Assembly (NCBI GenBank): GCA_902386205.1
Contig: CABMIH010000058.1
Span: forward strand, 41,095-105,094
DNA: 64,000 nt
Direction: 5' to 3'
Origin: an uncultured archaeon
Lineage (GTDB): Archaea > Halobacteriota > Methanosarcinia > Methanosarcinales > Methanoperedenaceae
The notes under the pieces were generated by a model. It worked only from the letters and a program-made list of their open reading frames with translations, had not been told where the DNA came from and did not search any database. How positions within the stretch are numbered: position 1 is the first letter of the stretch; each line of letters opens with the position of its first letter. Positions 42,956 to 51,404 of the stretch are shown one piece after another. A program made the translations under genes and the position numbers.

Positions 42956-44233
42956 ATGACCCAAAAGGTACAATTAAAACGCGAGCTTGGTCTTCTTGAA
43001 GTAACACTTTCAGGCGTGGGCATCATTCTCGGAGCAGGCATATATGCCCTGATAGGAAAAGCTTCCGGGCTTGCAGGAAATTCGGTCTGGCTCTCGTTTG
43101 CGCTGGCGTCACTCATAGCTGTCTTTACAGGACTCAGCTATGCAGAGCTGTCATCCATGTTCCCCAGGGCGAGCGCCGAGTACGAATACACAAACCATGC
43201 ATTTGGAAAAAAGCTGGCTTTTATTATCGGATGGTTGATAATCTTAAGCGGTGTGATCGGAGCATCGACCGTGGCCCTGGGCTTTGGGGGTTACTTCAAT
43301 GCTTTCATTAAAGTCACACCTGTCATTTCAGGGATCATATTGATAATAGCTCTCTCATGCCTCCTTTTATATGGAATAAAAGAAACTGCACGGTTTGCAA
43401 TGTTTTCAACCCTCATTGAAACCGCAGGTCTTATTATAATAATATTTATTGGAATCCCGTATCTTGGGAAGGTGGATTATTTTGAGATGCCACAGGGCCT
43501 GGCCGGGGTCTTCCAGGCTTCTGCGCTTGTATTTTTCGCATATACCGGTTTTGAGAGCATAGTCAAGCTCTCGGAAGAAACAAAAACTCCTGAAAAAACG
43601 ATTCCAAGAGGCCTGCTAATTGCCATACTGGTCAGTATAGTCCTGTATATACTGGTGGCAATTTCCGCGGTCAGCGTAATGGGATGGGAAAAACTTGCAG
43701 TTTCAAACGCACCTTTTGCTGACATAGCTTTTGCCGCTTTCGGGAGCGAGGCATTTATCCTCCTGGCTTTGATCGCCCTTTTTGCCACGGCCAATACCGT
43801 ACTTATGATGCTTCTGGGCGCATCCAGGATCATCTACGGGATGGCGGATTCTTCCACCCTCCCGGCCATACTTGCAAAAGTGCATCCTTCAAGGAGGACA
43901 CCCTGGGTTGCAATAACCGTAACAATGTTCTTATCTTTTATTTTTGTGTTCTCAGGAGATATCGCGTTCGTGGCAAATGTGGACAATTTCACCCTGTTCG
44001 TCACCTTTTTTGTTATAAATGCCACAATGATATTGTTAAGATATAAAGAACCCCGGATGATAAGGCCTTTCAAAGTCCCTTTTTCGATAGGCAGGTTTCC
44101 GCTGTTGCCTTTTTTCGGGCTCTTATTCAGTATTTTCATGCTTTCACAGCTTGAATGGCAGGTTCTCATCACAGGTATATTGCTTGTCGTGATAGGAGGA
44201 ACCCTATCCATGGTTGAAATAAAGAAAAGTTAA
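42956..44233 (+). CDS. Amino acid permease (APC superfamily)
   Basis: A 425-residue transporter with about 12 hydrophobic segments. The first helix has the unwound GVGIILGAGIYALIGKASGL motif of APC carriers, and helix 3 begins with FPRASAEYEYTNHAFGKKLA. The YTGFESIVKLSEETKTPEKT loop fits the APC amino acid group. Substrate unknown. The ATG at 42956 has no strong ribosome site; the next gene is 35 bp away and probably separate. Confidence 0.88.
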   Translation: MTQKVQLKRELGLLEVTLSGVGIILGAGIYALIGKASGLAGNSVWLSFALASLIAVFTGLSYAELSSMFPRASAEYEYTNHAFGKKLAFIIGWLIILSGVIGASTVALGFGGYFNAFIKVTPVISGIILIIALSCLLLYGIKETARFAMFSTLIETAGLIIIIFIGIPYLGKVDYFEMPQGLAGVFQASALVFFAYTGFESIVKLSEETKTPEKTIPRGLLIAILVSIVLYILVAISAVSVMGWEKLAVSNAPFADIAFAAFGSEAFILLALIALFATANTVLMMLLGASRIIYGMADSSTLPAILAKVHPSRRTPWVAITVTMFLSFIFVFSGDIAFVANVDNFTLFVTFFVINATMILLRYKEPRMIRPFKVPFSIGRFPLLPFFGLLFSIFMLSQLEWQVLITGILLVVIGGTLSMVEIKKS

Positions 44234-44289
44234 TTATCAGAACAGGTCCTGCAAAACATTTATCATGAATGCAAATAACAGGTAAAGCC

Positions 44290-45330
44290 ATGAAGCTCTT
44301 CGTTCCTTCCCCTGGGCACATCAATAGCCTCAAGGAATTACTGACTGCAAAAGATAAGATTTATTCCATATTCATGGCAGGCTCACCTGATTATATTGGC
44401 ACGGGGAGAAGCAACCTCGCATCCCCCCAGCTTGAGGAGATAGCTTTGCAGACCGAGTATGCCCATAAGAACGGCGTCAAGATGGAGCTTGTATTGAATT
44501 CAAGCTGCATGGGGGGACGCCAGCTCACGCCTGAAGGCTTCAGGATAAACCACTGGTACATCGAGAAACTCAATGACATCGGGATTGATTCCATCGTGGT
44601 TGCCGACCCATATCTTGTTGAGACCATAGCAAGGGATTTCGATATCGATGTCGTGGTCTCGGTTCTCGCTTTCGTTGACTCGCCGCAGAAGGCGGAGTTC
44701 TACGAAGACCTGGGAGCAAAGTCGATAGTTATCGATTCCAACGTCAACCGGCATTTTGATGTGCTCCACGCCATCAAGGATTCCGTGGACTGCGAATTAA
44801 AGCTTCTCGTGAACGAGGGATGCCTTTACCGCTGTCCTTTCAGGTATGCGCATTTTAACTTTTTCTCGCATGCTTTTGGGCCTGAGCCAAGACCTAACGT
44901 GCTTGATGATTACTATTACTTCAAATGCCTGGAATTAAGAATTGAGAATCCCGAACTGATAATCAAATCCCCCTGGATAAGACCCGAGGACATCAAATTG
45001 TACAAAGATATCACTGATGTTTACAAGATAGGCGGCAGGACGCATTTCGTGGAATGGATACTGAACTGCGTGAACGCATACCATAATGAGAGCTATGAGG
45101 GGAATCTCATGGATCTCCTGGACTGTCCCAAGGATTTGAAGGATTTGTTTTATATTCCCAATAAAAGCCTTGACGGCGTACTTGAGAGGCAGTGGAAGAA
45201 CTGCAAAAAGGTGTGCAACAAATGCGGGTACTGCAGGGCTCTTACAAAAAAGGTTGCGCAGATATATACAAAAGGCGGGACTGAGTTTGAGACCCTTGAA
45301 CCATACGAGACATTTGCGGTGAAAACATGA
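44290..45330 (+). CDS. U32 family protein (Fe-S dependent)
   Basis: A 346-residue member of the U32 'peptidase' group, now linked to hydroxylases and ring-modifying enzymes (UbiU/UbiV, RlhA). Cysteines in VLNSSCMGGRQL, NEGCLYRCPFRY, and CKKVCNKCGYCRAL could hold an Fe-S cluster and a separate metal. The frame starts at ATG 44269, but ATG 44290 begins directly with MKLFVPSP, as in relatives. The next gene overlaps by 4 bp, so they probably act together. Confidence 0.8.
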   Translation: MKLFVPSPGHINSLKELLTAKDKIYSIFMAGSPDYIGTGRSNLASPQLEEIALQTEYAHKNGVKMELVLNSSCMGGRQLTPEGFRINHWYIEKLNDIGIDSIVVADPYLVETIARDFDIDVVVSVLAFVDSPQKAEFYEDLGAKSIVIDSNVNRHFDVLHAIKDSVDCELKLLVNEGCLYRCPFRYAHFNFFSHAFGPEPRPNVLDDYYYFKCLELRIENPELIIKSPWIRPEDIKLYKDITDVYKIGGRTHFVEWILNCVNAYHNESYEGNLMDLLDCPKDLKDLFYIPNKSLDGVLERQWKNCKKVCNKCGYCRALTKKVAQIYTKGGTEFETLEPYETFAVKT

Positions 45331-45710
45331 TAACAGAAGAACTATTAATAAACAGGGCAGCTTTTGAGGAAAAGGTAAGAAAACTGATAGGCAGGCCGAT
45401 ACTTCTAATCGAGCTTGATATGTTCGCCCTCCCCTGCGGATGCGCGGGTATAACCGCGAATACAAGGGGGCTTGAAGTGGATGATATCGAGGTGTTCGAG
45501 CCGCAGATGCTCCCTTTTCTTAAGGAAATGGCTGCAAATCTCGGAGTGAAATCTACTGTGACATTTGCGCGAATTGTACCCGGCAGTTCGATAGTAGCAT
45601 CGCTTAACTGGCGAACTCTTTGTACCCGGTGCTACCCCGAATTCGCGCGGAGTGAGGGGAAAACACCGAGGCCGGACCTGTATATTTTGCAGTTTGAGAG
45701 AAAAAAGTGA
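45327..45710 (+). CDS. Cys-rich protein co-translated with the U32 gene
   Basis: A 127-residue soluble protein of no family I recognise. It has clustered cysteines in FALPCGCAGITA and in RTLCTRCYPEFARSEG, enough for a metal or Fe-S site. The start overlaps the U32 stop by 4 bp (ATGA), which strongly suggests coupling and a shared process. The middle has a beta-rich pattern (STVTFARIVPGSSIVASLNW). Confidence 0.6.
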   Translation: MITEELLINRAAFEEKVRKLIGRPILLIELDMFALPCGCAGITANTRGLEVDDIEVFEPQMLPFLKEMAANLGVKSTVTFARIVPGSSIVASLNWRTLCTRCYPEFARSEGKTPRPDLYILQFERKK

Positions 45711-45740
45711 TAGGGTTTTAACTCATAATCTTGAGAGGGA

Positions 45741-47114
45741 TCATTTCCCCTTCAAATACTCATCTATCGCCCGCGCCGCTGTTTTACCTGCGCCCATCGC
45801 GCTTATCACCGTGGCAGCGCCAGTGACCGCGTCGCCGCCTGCATAGACTCCTTTTTTAGTTGTCGCGCCGTCATCTTTCGCGATTATCGTGCCGTGCTTT
45901 GTGATGTCAAGTCCCTTTGTCGTTCGCGGCACAAGCGGATTTGGAGATGTCCCAACAGCGATTACAACCACGTCGGTCTCTATCTTATGCTCTGTGCCCG
46001 GCGTAGGTGCGGGCTTGCACCTTCCCGACTCATCTGGCTCGCACAGGTGCATGTTGATGCACTCTATATGCGTGACCCAGTTCTTCCCGTCACCTATGAC
46101 CCTTATCGGATTCGTGAGAAGCCTGAAAATGATGCCCTCTTCCTTTGCATGCTCAATCTCTTCTGCACGAGCCGGCATTTCCTCTTCGCCGCGCCTGTAA
46201 ACAATGGTCACTTCATCAGCCCCGAGCCGCAGGGCGCATCTTGCAGAGTCCATTGCCACATTGCCGCCGCCCACCACGACGACATGTTTTCCTCTCCTTA
46301 TAGGTGTATCGTACTCGGGGAACTTGTAGGATTTCATGAGGTTCACACGTGTCAAGAACTCGTTGGCAGAATAAACGCCGTTTAAGTTCTCACCGTCGAT
46401 ATTCAGGAACATAGGCAATCCCGCGCCTGTCCCCAGGAACACGGCGTCAAACTCGCAAAGCAGTTCATCCACGGTCTCTATTTTCCCGATAACCGAATCA
46501 AGAAGGACCGCCACTCCAAGTTTCTTTACATATTCCACCTCGGCGCGGACGATCTCTTTTGGAAGCCTGAATTCCGGAATACCGTATATAAGGACGCCTC
46601 CTGCCGCATGAAGCGCTTCGAATATCGTAACTGAATGCCCCATTCTTGCAAGGTCTGCCGCAGCAGTGAGCCCTGCAGGACCTGAACCGACGACTGCAAC
46701 TTTCTTTCCTGTGGGTTCCGGCTTTTCCGGGACCTCCACACCTTTCTTTCGCTCGTAATCGGCCACGAAACGCTCAAGCCTGCCTGTCGCGACGGACTCA
46801 CCCTTTTTGCCGAGCACGCAGAGTTCTTCGCACTGCGTTTCCTGCGGGCATACGCGTCCGCATATCGCCGGAAGAGCATTGTTGGATTTTATCGTTCTTA
46901 CAGCACTGTCGAAATCACCATTTGCAACATGGTTTATGAACTCTGGTATCTTGACCTCTACCGGACAGCCTTCCATGCATTTGGGTTTCTTGCACTGGAG
47001 GCACCGCTTTGCTTCCTCGATGGCCTGCTCTTCTGTATAACCCAGAGCTACTTCGTTAAAATTCTTCCTGCGTATTCCGGGATCCTGCTCTAGCATCTTC
47101 TGGCGTCCTAACAT
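45741..47114 (-). CDS. NfnB / glutamate synthase small subunit-like flavoprotein
   Basis: A 457-residue oxidoreductase. The N-terminal [4Fe-4S] region has CLQCKKPKCMEGCPVEV and CGRVCPQETQCEELCVLGKKG, followed by an FAD site (GSGPAGLTAAADLARMGHSV) and an NAD(P)H site (VVGGGNVAMDSARCALRLGA). It is the large subunit of NfnAB (NADH-dependent ferredoxin:NADP+ oxidoreductase), or of the related sulfide dehydrogenase SudA. I chose ATG 47114, which follows the strong GGAGGGAGGG site; upstream ATGs at 47120 and 47135 overlap it. It follows NfnA with a 7-bp overlap. Confidence 0.85.
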   Translation of the reverse strand: MLGRQKMLEQDPGIRRKNFNEVALGYTEEQAIEEAKRCLQCKKPKCMEGCPVEVKIPEFINHVANGDFDSAVRTIKSNNALPAICGRVCPQETQCEELCVLGKKGESVATGRLERFVADYERKKGVEVPEKPEPTGKKVAVVGSGPAGLTAAADLARMGHSVTIFEALHAAGGVLIYGIPEFRLPKEIVRAEVEYVKKLGVAVLLDSVIGKIETVDELLCEFDAVFLGTGAGLPMFLNIDGENLNGVYSANEFLTRVNLMKSYKFPEYDTPIRRGKHVVVVGGGNVAMDSARCALRLGADEVTIVYRRGEEEMPARAEEIEHAKEEGIIFRLLTNPIRVIGDGKNWVTHIECINMHLCEPDESGRCKPAPTPGTEHKIETDVVVIAVGTSPNPLVPRTTKGLDITKHGTIIAKDDGATTKKGVYAGGDAVTGAATVISAMGAGKTAARAIDEYLKGK

Positions 47115-47953
47115 GTGCATCCCTCCCTCCCGCATTTATATTTTTCAAGTGAGACCTTTTCTTCCGGCTGGTACATGGCAAGGCGGTTCATCAACAGGGT
47201 GAAATCAACAAGGTGGGCATCGAATTCCGGGCCGTCCACGCAGGCGAACTTTGTCTCGTTCCCTACGAGCACGCGGCATGCCCCGCACATCCCTGTCCCG
47301 TCAACCATTATTGAATTCAGGCTTACTATCGTCTTTACATTGAACGGCCGGGTAACGCCTGCAACCGAGCGCATCATTACGGGAGGGCCTATGGCAACGA
47401 TCCTGCTCACCTTTTCTCCACTTTCAATTATCTTCTTGACGATATCGGTCACAAAACCATGATGGCCTTTTGTCCCGTCATCCGTAGTGATATATAATTC
47501 ATCACTGACCTCCCGCATCCTGTCTTCCCACAGTAGGAGGTTTGCGCTGCGCGCACCTATTATGGAAATCACTTTATTACCCGCTTCCCTGAACGCACGG
47601 GCCTGCGGGAAAATCGGGGCCACGCCAACGCCGCCGCCGACAAGTAATACGGTTCCCTCATTTTCGATGTGTGCCGGGTTCCCGAGGGGCCCGATAAAAT
47701 CCGAAATATTATCACCTGCTTTCAATGCCGAAAGCTGCATCGTGGTCTTGCCCACTACCATGAAGATCGTGGTTATTGTTCCTTTTTTCCTGTCAAAATC
47801 CGCAATGGTGAGGGGTATCCGCTCCCCGTTTTCGTTTATCCTCAGTATTACGAACTGTCCAGGCTGCGCTTTTTTAGCGATGCGAGGGGCATTGATCTCC
47901 ATCAAATGTATTGTGGGAACAAGCTCCTGTTTTTTTAAAATCTTAAATGGCAT
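47108..47953 (-). CDS. NfnA / ferredoxin-NADP+ reductase subunit
   Basis: A 281-residue flavoprotein of the dihydroorotate dehydrogenase electron-transfer type. It has an FAD-binding domain (PGQFVILRINENGERIPLTI), an NAD-binding region (LLVGGGVGVAPIFPQARAF), and a [2Fe-2S] site at GTGMCGACRVLVGNETKFAC. With NfnB it forms an electron-bifurcating transhydrogenase that links ferredoxin, NADH and NADPH. An AAGGAG site precedes the ATG. An inverted repeat overlaps its predicted promoter. Confidence 0.87.
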   Translation of the reverse strand: MPFKILKKQELVPTIHLMEINAPRIAKKAQPGQFVILRINENGERIPLTIADFDRKKGTITTIFMVVGKTTMQLSALKAGDNISDFIGPLGNPAHIENEGTVLLVGGGVGVAPIFPQARAFREAGNKVISIIGARSANLLLWEDRMREVSDELYITTDDGTKGHHGFVTDIVKKIIESGEKVSRIVAIGPPVMMRSVAGVTRPFNVKTIVSLNSIMVDGTGMCGACRVLVGNETKFACVDGPEFDAHLVDFTLLMNRLAMYQPEEKVSLEKYKCGREGCTC

Positions 47954-47977
47954 ACGTCTCCTTCTTGATATTAATTG

Positions 47978-48062
47978 ACTTTAAATATAATTAAAGTTAT
48001 TGTTAAATTCATTTATTATTGTTGCTCGCAAAAGGTTTTATAGGATATAAATATAACTTTAA
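47978..48062. promoter_or_regulatory. Repeated ACTTTAA boxes between nfn and MFS genes
   Basis: ACTTTAA and TTAAAGT form an inverted repeat at 47978-47997 with a 6-base AT spacer that coincides with the TATA-like region of nfnA on the minus strand. A third ACTTTAA lies at 48056-48062, before the divergent MFS gene. This could be an operator shared by both promoters. Confidence 0.4.
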
Positions 48063-48162
48063 CTTCATGTAAAAATTTATTGTATGGAGTTCAAATTATC
48101 TGGCAGTTGCAACCATTCAGGCGATAAATATAAATCATGTATCAAATTTTAATAGCATTAAT

Positions 48163-49305
48163 ATGGACTCTTTGAAAAACGAAAAACTCTTCACCAGGAA
48201 CTTTATACTGACGACCCTATCCACTTTTGCATTATTTGCAAGCTTTTATTTCCTGCTTGTCACGCTGCCCACGTATATTAGGGTTCTTGGCGGCACCGAA
48301 TCCCAGATAGGCCTTATAATAGGTGTGTTTACCATTTCTGCGGTGTTACTTCGGCCGCACATTGGGCGTGAAGTTGACAGGCGGGGCAGGAAAAACGTCC
48401 TCATTGCCGGATTGCTTATATTCCTGTTGTCCATGCTGCTATATGATTATACAACCAGTGTTACCTCGCTTCTTCTCCTGAGAGTGTTCCAGGGGATAGG
48501 CTGGGGTGCGGCCACAACTGCCGCAATAACCCTGATAGCTGATATTTCACCTGCCAACAGAAGGGGGGAAGCTATGGGACTATACGGCATGGCCGCAAAT
48601 GTCGCAATGGCAACAGGGCCGTTATTGAGTGAAATGCTGCTCGAAGCTTATAATTTCCCGGCGCTTTTTGCAATAAGCGCAGCTATAGCATTTATATCCC
48701 TTTTACTTGTGCTCCCGGTTTCAGAGACAAAAGTCGAACATCCGGTAACCCCGCTTTTTAGCAAAGAGGCGTTATTCCCTTCTGCTTTAATGTTCATGGT
48801 GACTGTGACTTACGGCTCTATCGTATCTTTTCTTCCACTTTTTGTAGAGAAACATGACATCGGTGTCAAGGCTGGAATTTTTTTTACTGTTTTTGCTATC
48901 ACCCTGATAATTATCAGGGTACTGGCAGGGAAGCTTTCTGATGCCAGGGGAAGGAAATTCGTTATTGTACCCGGGATGTTCCTGATAGCTCTTGGCCTTT
49001 GGGTACTTTCAACGGCAAGCTCTCCGCAGAGTTTCCTTGCCGCAGCTCTCCTCTACGGGATGGGTTTTGGTTCCGTGCATCCAGCGCTGGTTGCGCTCCT
49101 TGTGGACCGGGTGGGAGAGAGCGGGCGTGGTGCTGCAATGGGTACTTTTACTGCGGCTTTTGACCTTGGTATTGGCTCAGGTTCAATTATCCTTGGTGTC
49201 GTGCTGCAATATTTCGGGTTCATGGTCATGTACCTCCTTGGCGGGTTGATAGTTATTGCTGGTGCCGTGTGGTTTATATCTGTGAATGATAAAAAAGGGA
49301 AATAA
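48163..49305 (+). CDS. Major facilitator superfamily transporter
   Basis: A 380-residue transporter with about 12 hydrophobic segments. The loop between helices 2 and 3 has RPHIGREVDRRGRKNVLIAG, the MFS signature, and the repeat in the second half is LAGKLSDARGRKFVIVPG. This layout is that of drug/solute exporters; the substrate is unknown. A TATA-like sequence at 48125 is about 35 bases before the ATG. The stop overlaps the next start by one base (TAATG). Confidence 0.87.
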   Translation: MDSLKNEKLFTRNFILTTLSTFALFASFYFLLVTLPTYIRVLGGTESQIGLIIGVFTISAVLLRPHIGREVDRRGRKNVLIAGLLIFLLSMLLYDYTTSVTSLLLLRVFQGIGWGAATTAAITLIADISPANRRGEAMGLYGMAANVAMATGPLLSEMLLEAYNFPALFAISAAIAFISLLLVLPVSETKVEHPVTPLFSKEALFPSALMFMVTVTYGSIVSFLPLFVEKHDIGVKAGIFFTVFAITLIIIRVLAGKLSDARGRKFVIVPGMFLIALGLWVLSTASSPQSFLAAALLYGMGFGSVHPALVALLVDRVGESGRGAAMGTFTAAFDLGIGSGSIILGVVLQYFGFMVMYLLGGLIVIAGAVWFISVNDKKGK

Positions 49306-50288
49306 TGGATTTCTTTTCTCATGCCCTGCTGCCCTATTTGCTGGGGAACCTTTTCAAAAGGAAAAAAGATGAGGTTGCTGCCTTTGTTATCGGCGGTATA
49401 GCCCCGGATGCCGATATTTTTATCATGTGGATTAACTTTGTTTACCCGACTTTCTTCCTGGTAACCCACAGGGGCATAACGCATTCCCTTTTTTTCGGTT
49501 TTTTTACAGGCATTATCATACTTTATATCGCATCCCGCGACAGAGTCAAAATCAGAGTCAGAAGGTTGATAGGTACAGAACCTGTTTTCACTGGCCGAAA
49601 CATTGCTTATGCCTATGCCGGGGTGGTGCTCCATCTTATTCTTGATTTTACAACTACAAAGGGAGTTCCACTTTTTTATCCGTATGAGGCCGCAAGGCAG
49701 TCTGCCGAGGTATTTTTCTATACCGATTTCGTTCTCACGATTTTAAGCCTGGCAATTATAATAATTTTCTACAAAAGGCCCCTGCAAAGAAGTAAAATTA
49801 CAAAATTCCTGATAGTTTTCCTTGTAGCGTTTGCAATCCTCGGAGCTGCCAGGCTCATTGAAAAAACCGGCGCGGAAGCTTCTGTTCATGGTAGTGACAT
49901 AAAAACCTATCCAACACCGGGTATTTTTGACTGGTACATCCTGGGAGAAGATGTAGATAAAATTACTTTGTATAAATATAACGGACTTAACCGGACATCA
50001 CAATACATCGGGACAGTTCAAAAAGTGAGCACAGTACCCGGAGGAGAAGATCCCCGGGACGCTCTTATGACCGCAGGTGAACTGCCACAGGTAAAGATGT
50101 TCGAATGGAGGGCCTATGCCACAGCGGTTAATGCTTCTTCAGGCGATGGGTCATGGCTGCTTGAGTACTATGACCCGCTGCAAAAGGCGATGATGCGGGA
50201 TTCTCCGGAGATCATCAGGAGGGAAACAGCTAACTGGAGTTCGGTCAAAGTGAAAGTGGAAAGCGGAAAGGCAGTTGTTATATCTTGA
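49305..50288 (+). CDS. YdjM-type membrane-bound metal-dependent hydrolase
   Basis: A 327-residue protein. The N-terminal part has DFFSHALLPYLLG, GGIAPDADIF and THRGITHSLFFGF, with histidines and aspartates typical of the YdjM/DUF457 family, then about four membrane helices. A C-terminal soluble part of about 120 residues (beginning after FAILGAARLIEKTGAEAS) is exposed. Members are annotated as LexA-regulated in bacteria, but function is not settled. It overlaps the MFS gene by one base, so they form one transcript. Confidence 0.78.
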   Translation: MDFFSHALLPYLLGNLFKRKKDEVAAFVIGGIAPDADIFIMWINFVYPTFFLVTHRGITHSLFFGFFTGIIILYIASRDRVKIRVRRLIGTEPVFTGRNIAYAYAGVVLHLILDFTTTKGVPLFYPYEAARQSAEVFFYTDFVLTILSLAIIIIFYKRPLQRSKITKFLIVFLVAFAILGAARLIEKTGAEASVHGSDIKTYPTPGIFDWYILGEDVDKITLYKYNGLNRTSQYIGTVQKVSTVPGGEDPRDALMTAGELPQVKMFEWRAYATAVNASSGDGSWLLEYYDPLQKAMMRDSPEIIRRETANWSSVKVKVESGKAVVIS

Positions 50289-50346
50289 AATTCGGGCATA
50301 TTTCATTCAGTGGTAATTATCCGCATCCATCTTTGGGATAGATAGG

Positions 50347-50355
50347 TATATATAC
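50347..50355 (+). promoter_or_regulatory. TATA box of candidate RNA 4
   Basis: TATATATA in GGTATATATACAATG is a strong archaeal TATA match. It predicts initiation near 50372-50378, at the first arm of the hairpin. argB has its own TATA at 50483, so this promoter seems to serve a separate short RNA. Confidence 0.45.
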
Positions 50356-50369
50356 AATGAAATAGTGTT

Positions 50370-50440
50370 GAGATGTTGTGGGCAGGTAAATATCTTTTTT
50401 AATACACTAACCCCCACTCCCCAACCTGCCCATAAATCTT
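50370..50440 (+). ncRNA. Candidate structured RNA/element 4 (AGAT...ATCTTA family)
   Basis: GAGATGTTGTGGGCAGGT (50370-50387) pairs with ACCTGCCCATAAATCTT (50424-50440) over about 16 base pairs with one bulged G. The 36-base loop ends in ACCCCCACTCCCCA, almost the same C-rich run, in the same position, as in the hairpin at 14933. It is preceded by a good TATA box. It is the best-supported of the four hairpins. An A/T-rich tail follows. Confidence 0.5.
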
Positions 50441-50482
50441 ATATTTTGAGTTTTTAATAAAGGTCATAAAACACAAGAATAA

Positions 50483-50491
50483 CTTTTAATA
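50483..50491 (+). promoter_or_regulatory. TATA box of argB
   Basis: TTTTAATAA lies 23-31 bases before the argB ATG (50514). The predicted start of transcription falls at or next to the ATG, so the mRNA is probably leaderless; no ribosome site is visible. Confidence 0.5.
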
Positions 50492-50513
50492 ATCGTATTC
50501 CCATTTACCCCCA

Positions 50514-51398
50514 ATGCATAAGCGCGAAAACATACTCATTGAAGCCCTCCCGTATATCCGCGAGTTCTACGGCTCCTTCATGGTAGTAAAGATGGGGGGC
50601 CATGCAATTGTCGATCCGGAGATAATGGAAAAGATAGTCCAGGACATCGTTCTCTTGAAATTCGTCGGGATCCATCCGGTGATAGTGCATGGGGGAGGCG
50701 CCGAAATCACGGAAAAGATGGAGCGGATGGGAAAGAAGCCTGAGTTCGTGGCAGGTTTGCGTGTAACGGACAGCGAGACGCTTGAGATAGCAAGGATGGT
50801 GCTTGTGGGCAATGTCAACAGCAAGATAGTCTCTCTCATAAGCAAACACGGCGGGAAAGGCGTTGGGCTTTCAGGAAGCGACGGCAGCCTTATAGTGGCG
50901 AGGAAAATGGCGCCCCAGCGCGTAAACGTAGAGGGTATCGAAAAGGAGATCGACCTTGGCTGGGTGGGTGAAACCGAAGTGATCAATCCTGAGATCGTGA
51001 CCATCCTGGCAGACAAGGGATACATCCCCGTAATATCTCCAATAGCAGCGGATGACAAAGGAAATGACCTGAATGTGAACGCCGACACGGTTGCAGGGGA
51101 TATTGCCGCGGCCTTGCAGGCAAAAAAACTTATATCCCTTACGGATGTCCCCGGTATTTTAAGCGACCCGAAGGACAGGGAGACCCGTATTTCCAGGATA
51201 GTATATGATGAAATTGAAAGACTTATATGTGAAAACATAATCAGTGGTGGAATGATCCCGAAAGTCAAATCAAGCGCCCAGGCCATAGAAGGCGGTGTCG
51301 GGCAGGTTCACATCATCGATGGGAGCATGCCGCACTCCCTGCTGCTTGAACTATTCACCGACGAAGGTATTGGAACGATGATATACAGGAAAGAGTGA
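50514..51398 (+). CDS. argB: Acetylglutamate kinase
   Basis: A 294-residue amino-acid kinase. The substrate loop is VVKMGGHAIVDPEIM, then VIVHGGGAEITEKM, and the nucleotide end has NADTVAGDIAAALQAKKLI, SLTDVPGILSDPKDRETRI and GGMIPKVKSSAQAIEGGVGQ. It phosphorylates N-acetylglutamate in arginine synthesis. argH is encoded at 32817. The mRNA is probably leaderless. Six bases separate it from the next gene. Confidence 0.95.
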   Translation: MHKRENILIEALPYIREFYGSFMVVKMGGHAIVDPEIMEKIVQDIVLLKFVGIHPVIVHGGGAEITEKMERMGKKPEFVAGLRVTDSETLEIARMVLVGNVNSKIVSLISKHGGKGVGLSGSDGSLIVARKMAPQRVNVEGIEKEIDLGWVGETEVINPEIVTILADKGYIPVISPIAADDKGNDLNVNADTVAGDIAAALQAKKLISLTDVPGILSDPKDRETRISRIVYDEIERLICENIISGGMIPKVKSSAQAIEGGVGQVHIIDGSMPHSLLLELFTDEGIGTMIYRKE

Positions 51399-51404
51399 AT
51401 TATT

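Noticed and set aside
50567..51286. 239-codon minus-strand frame opposite argB
   Set aside because: Shadow of argB; Ser/Thr/Pro-rich translation without motifs.
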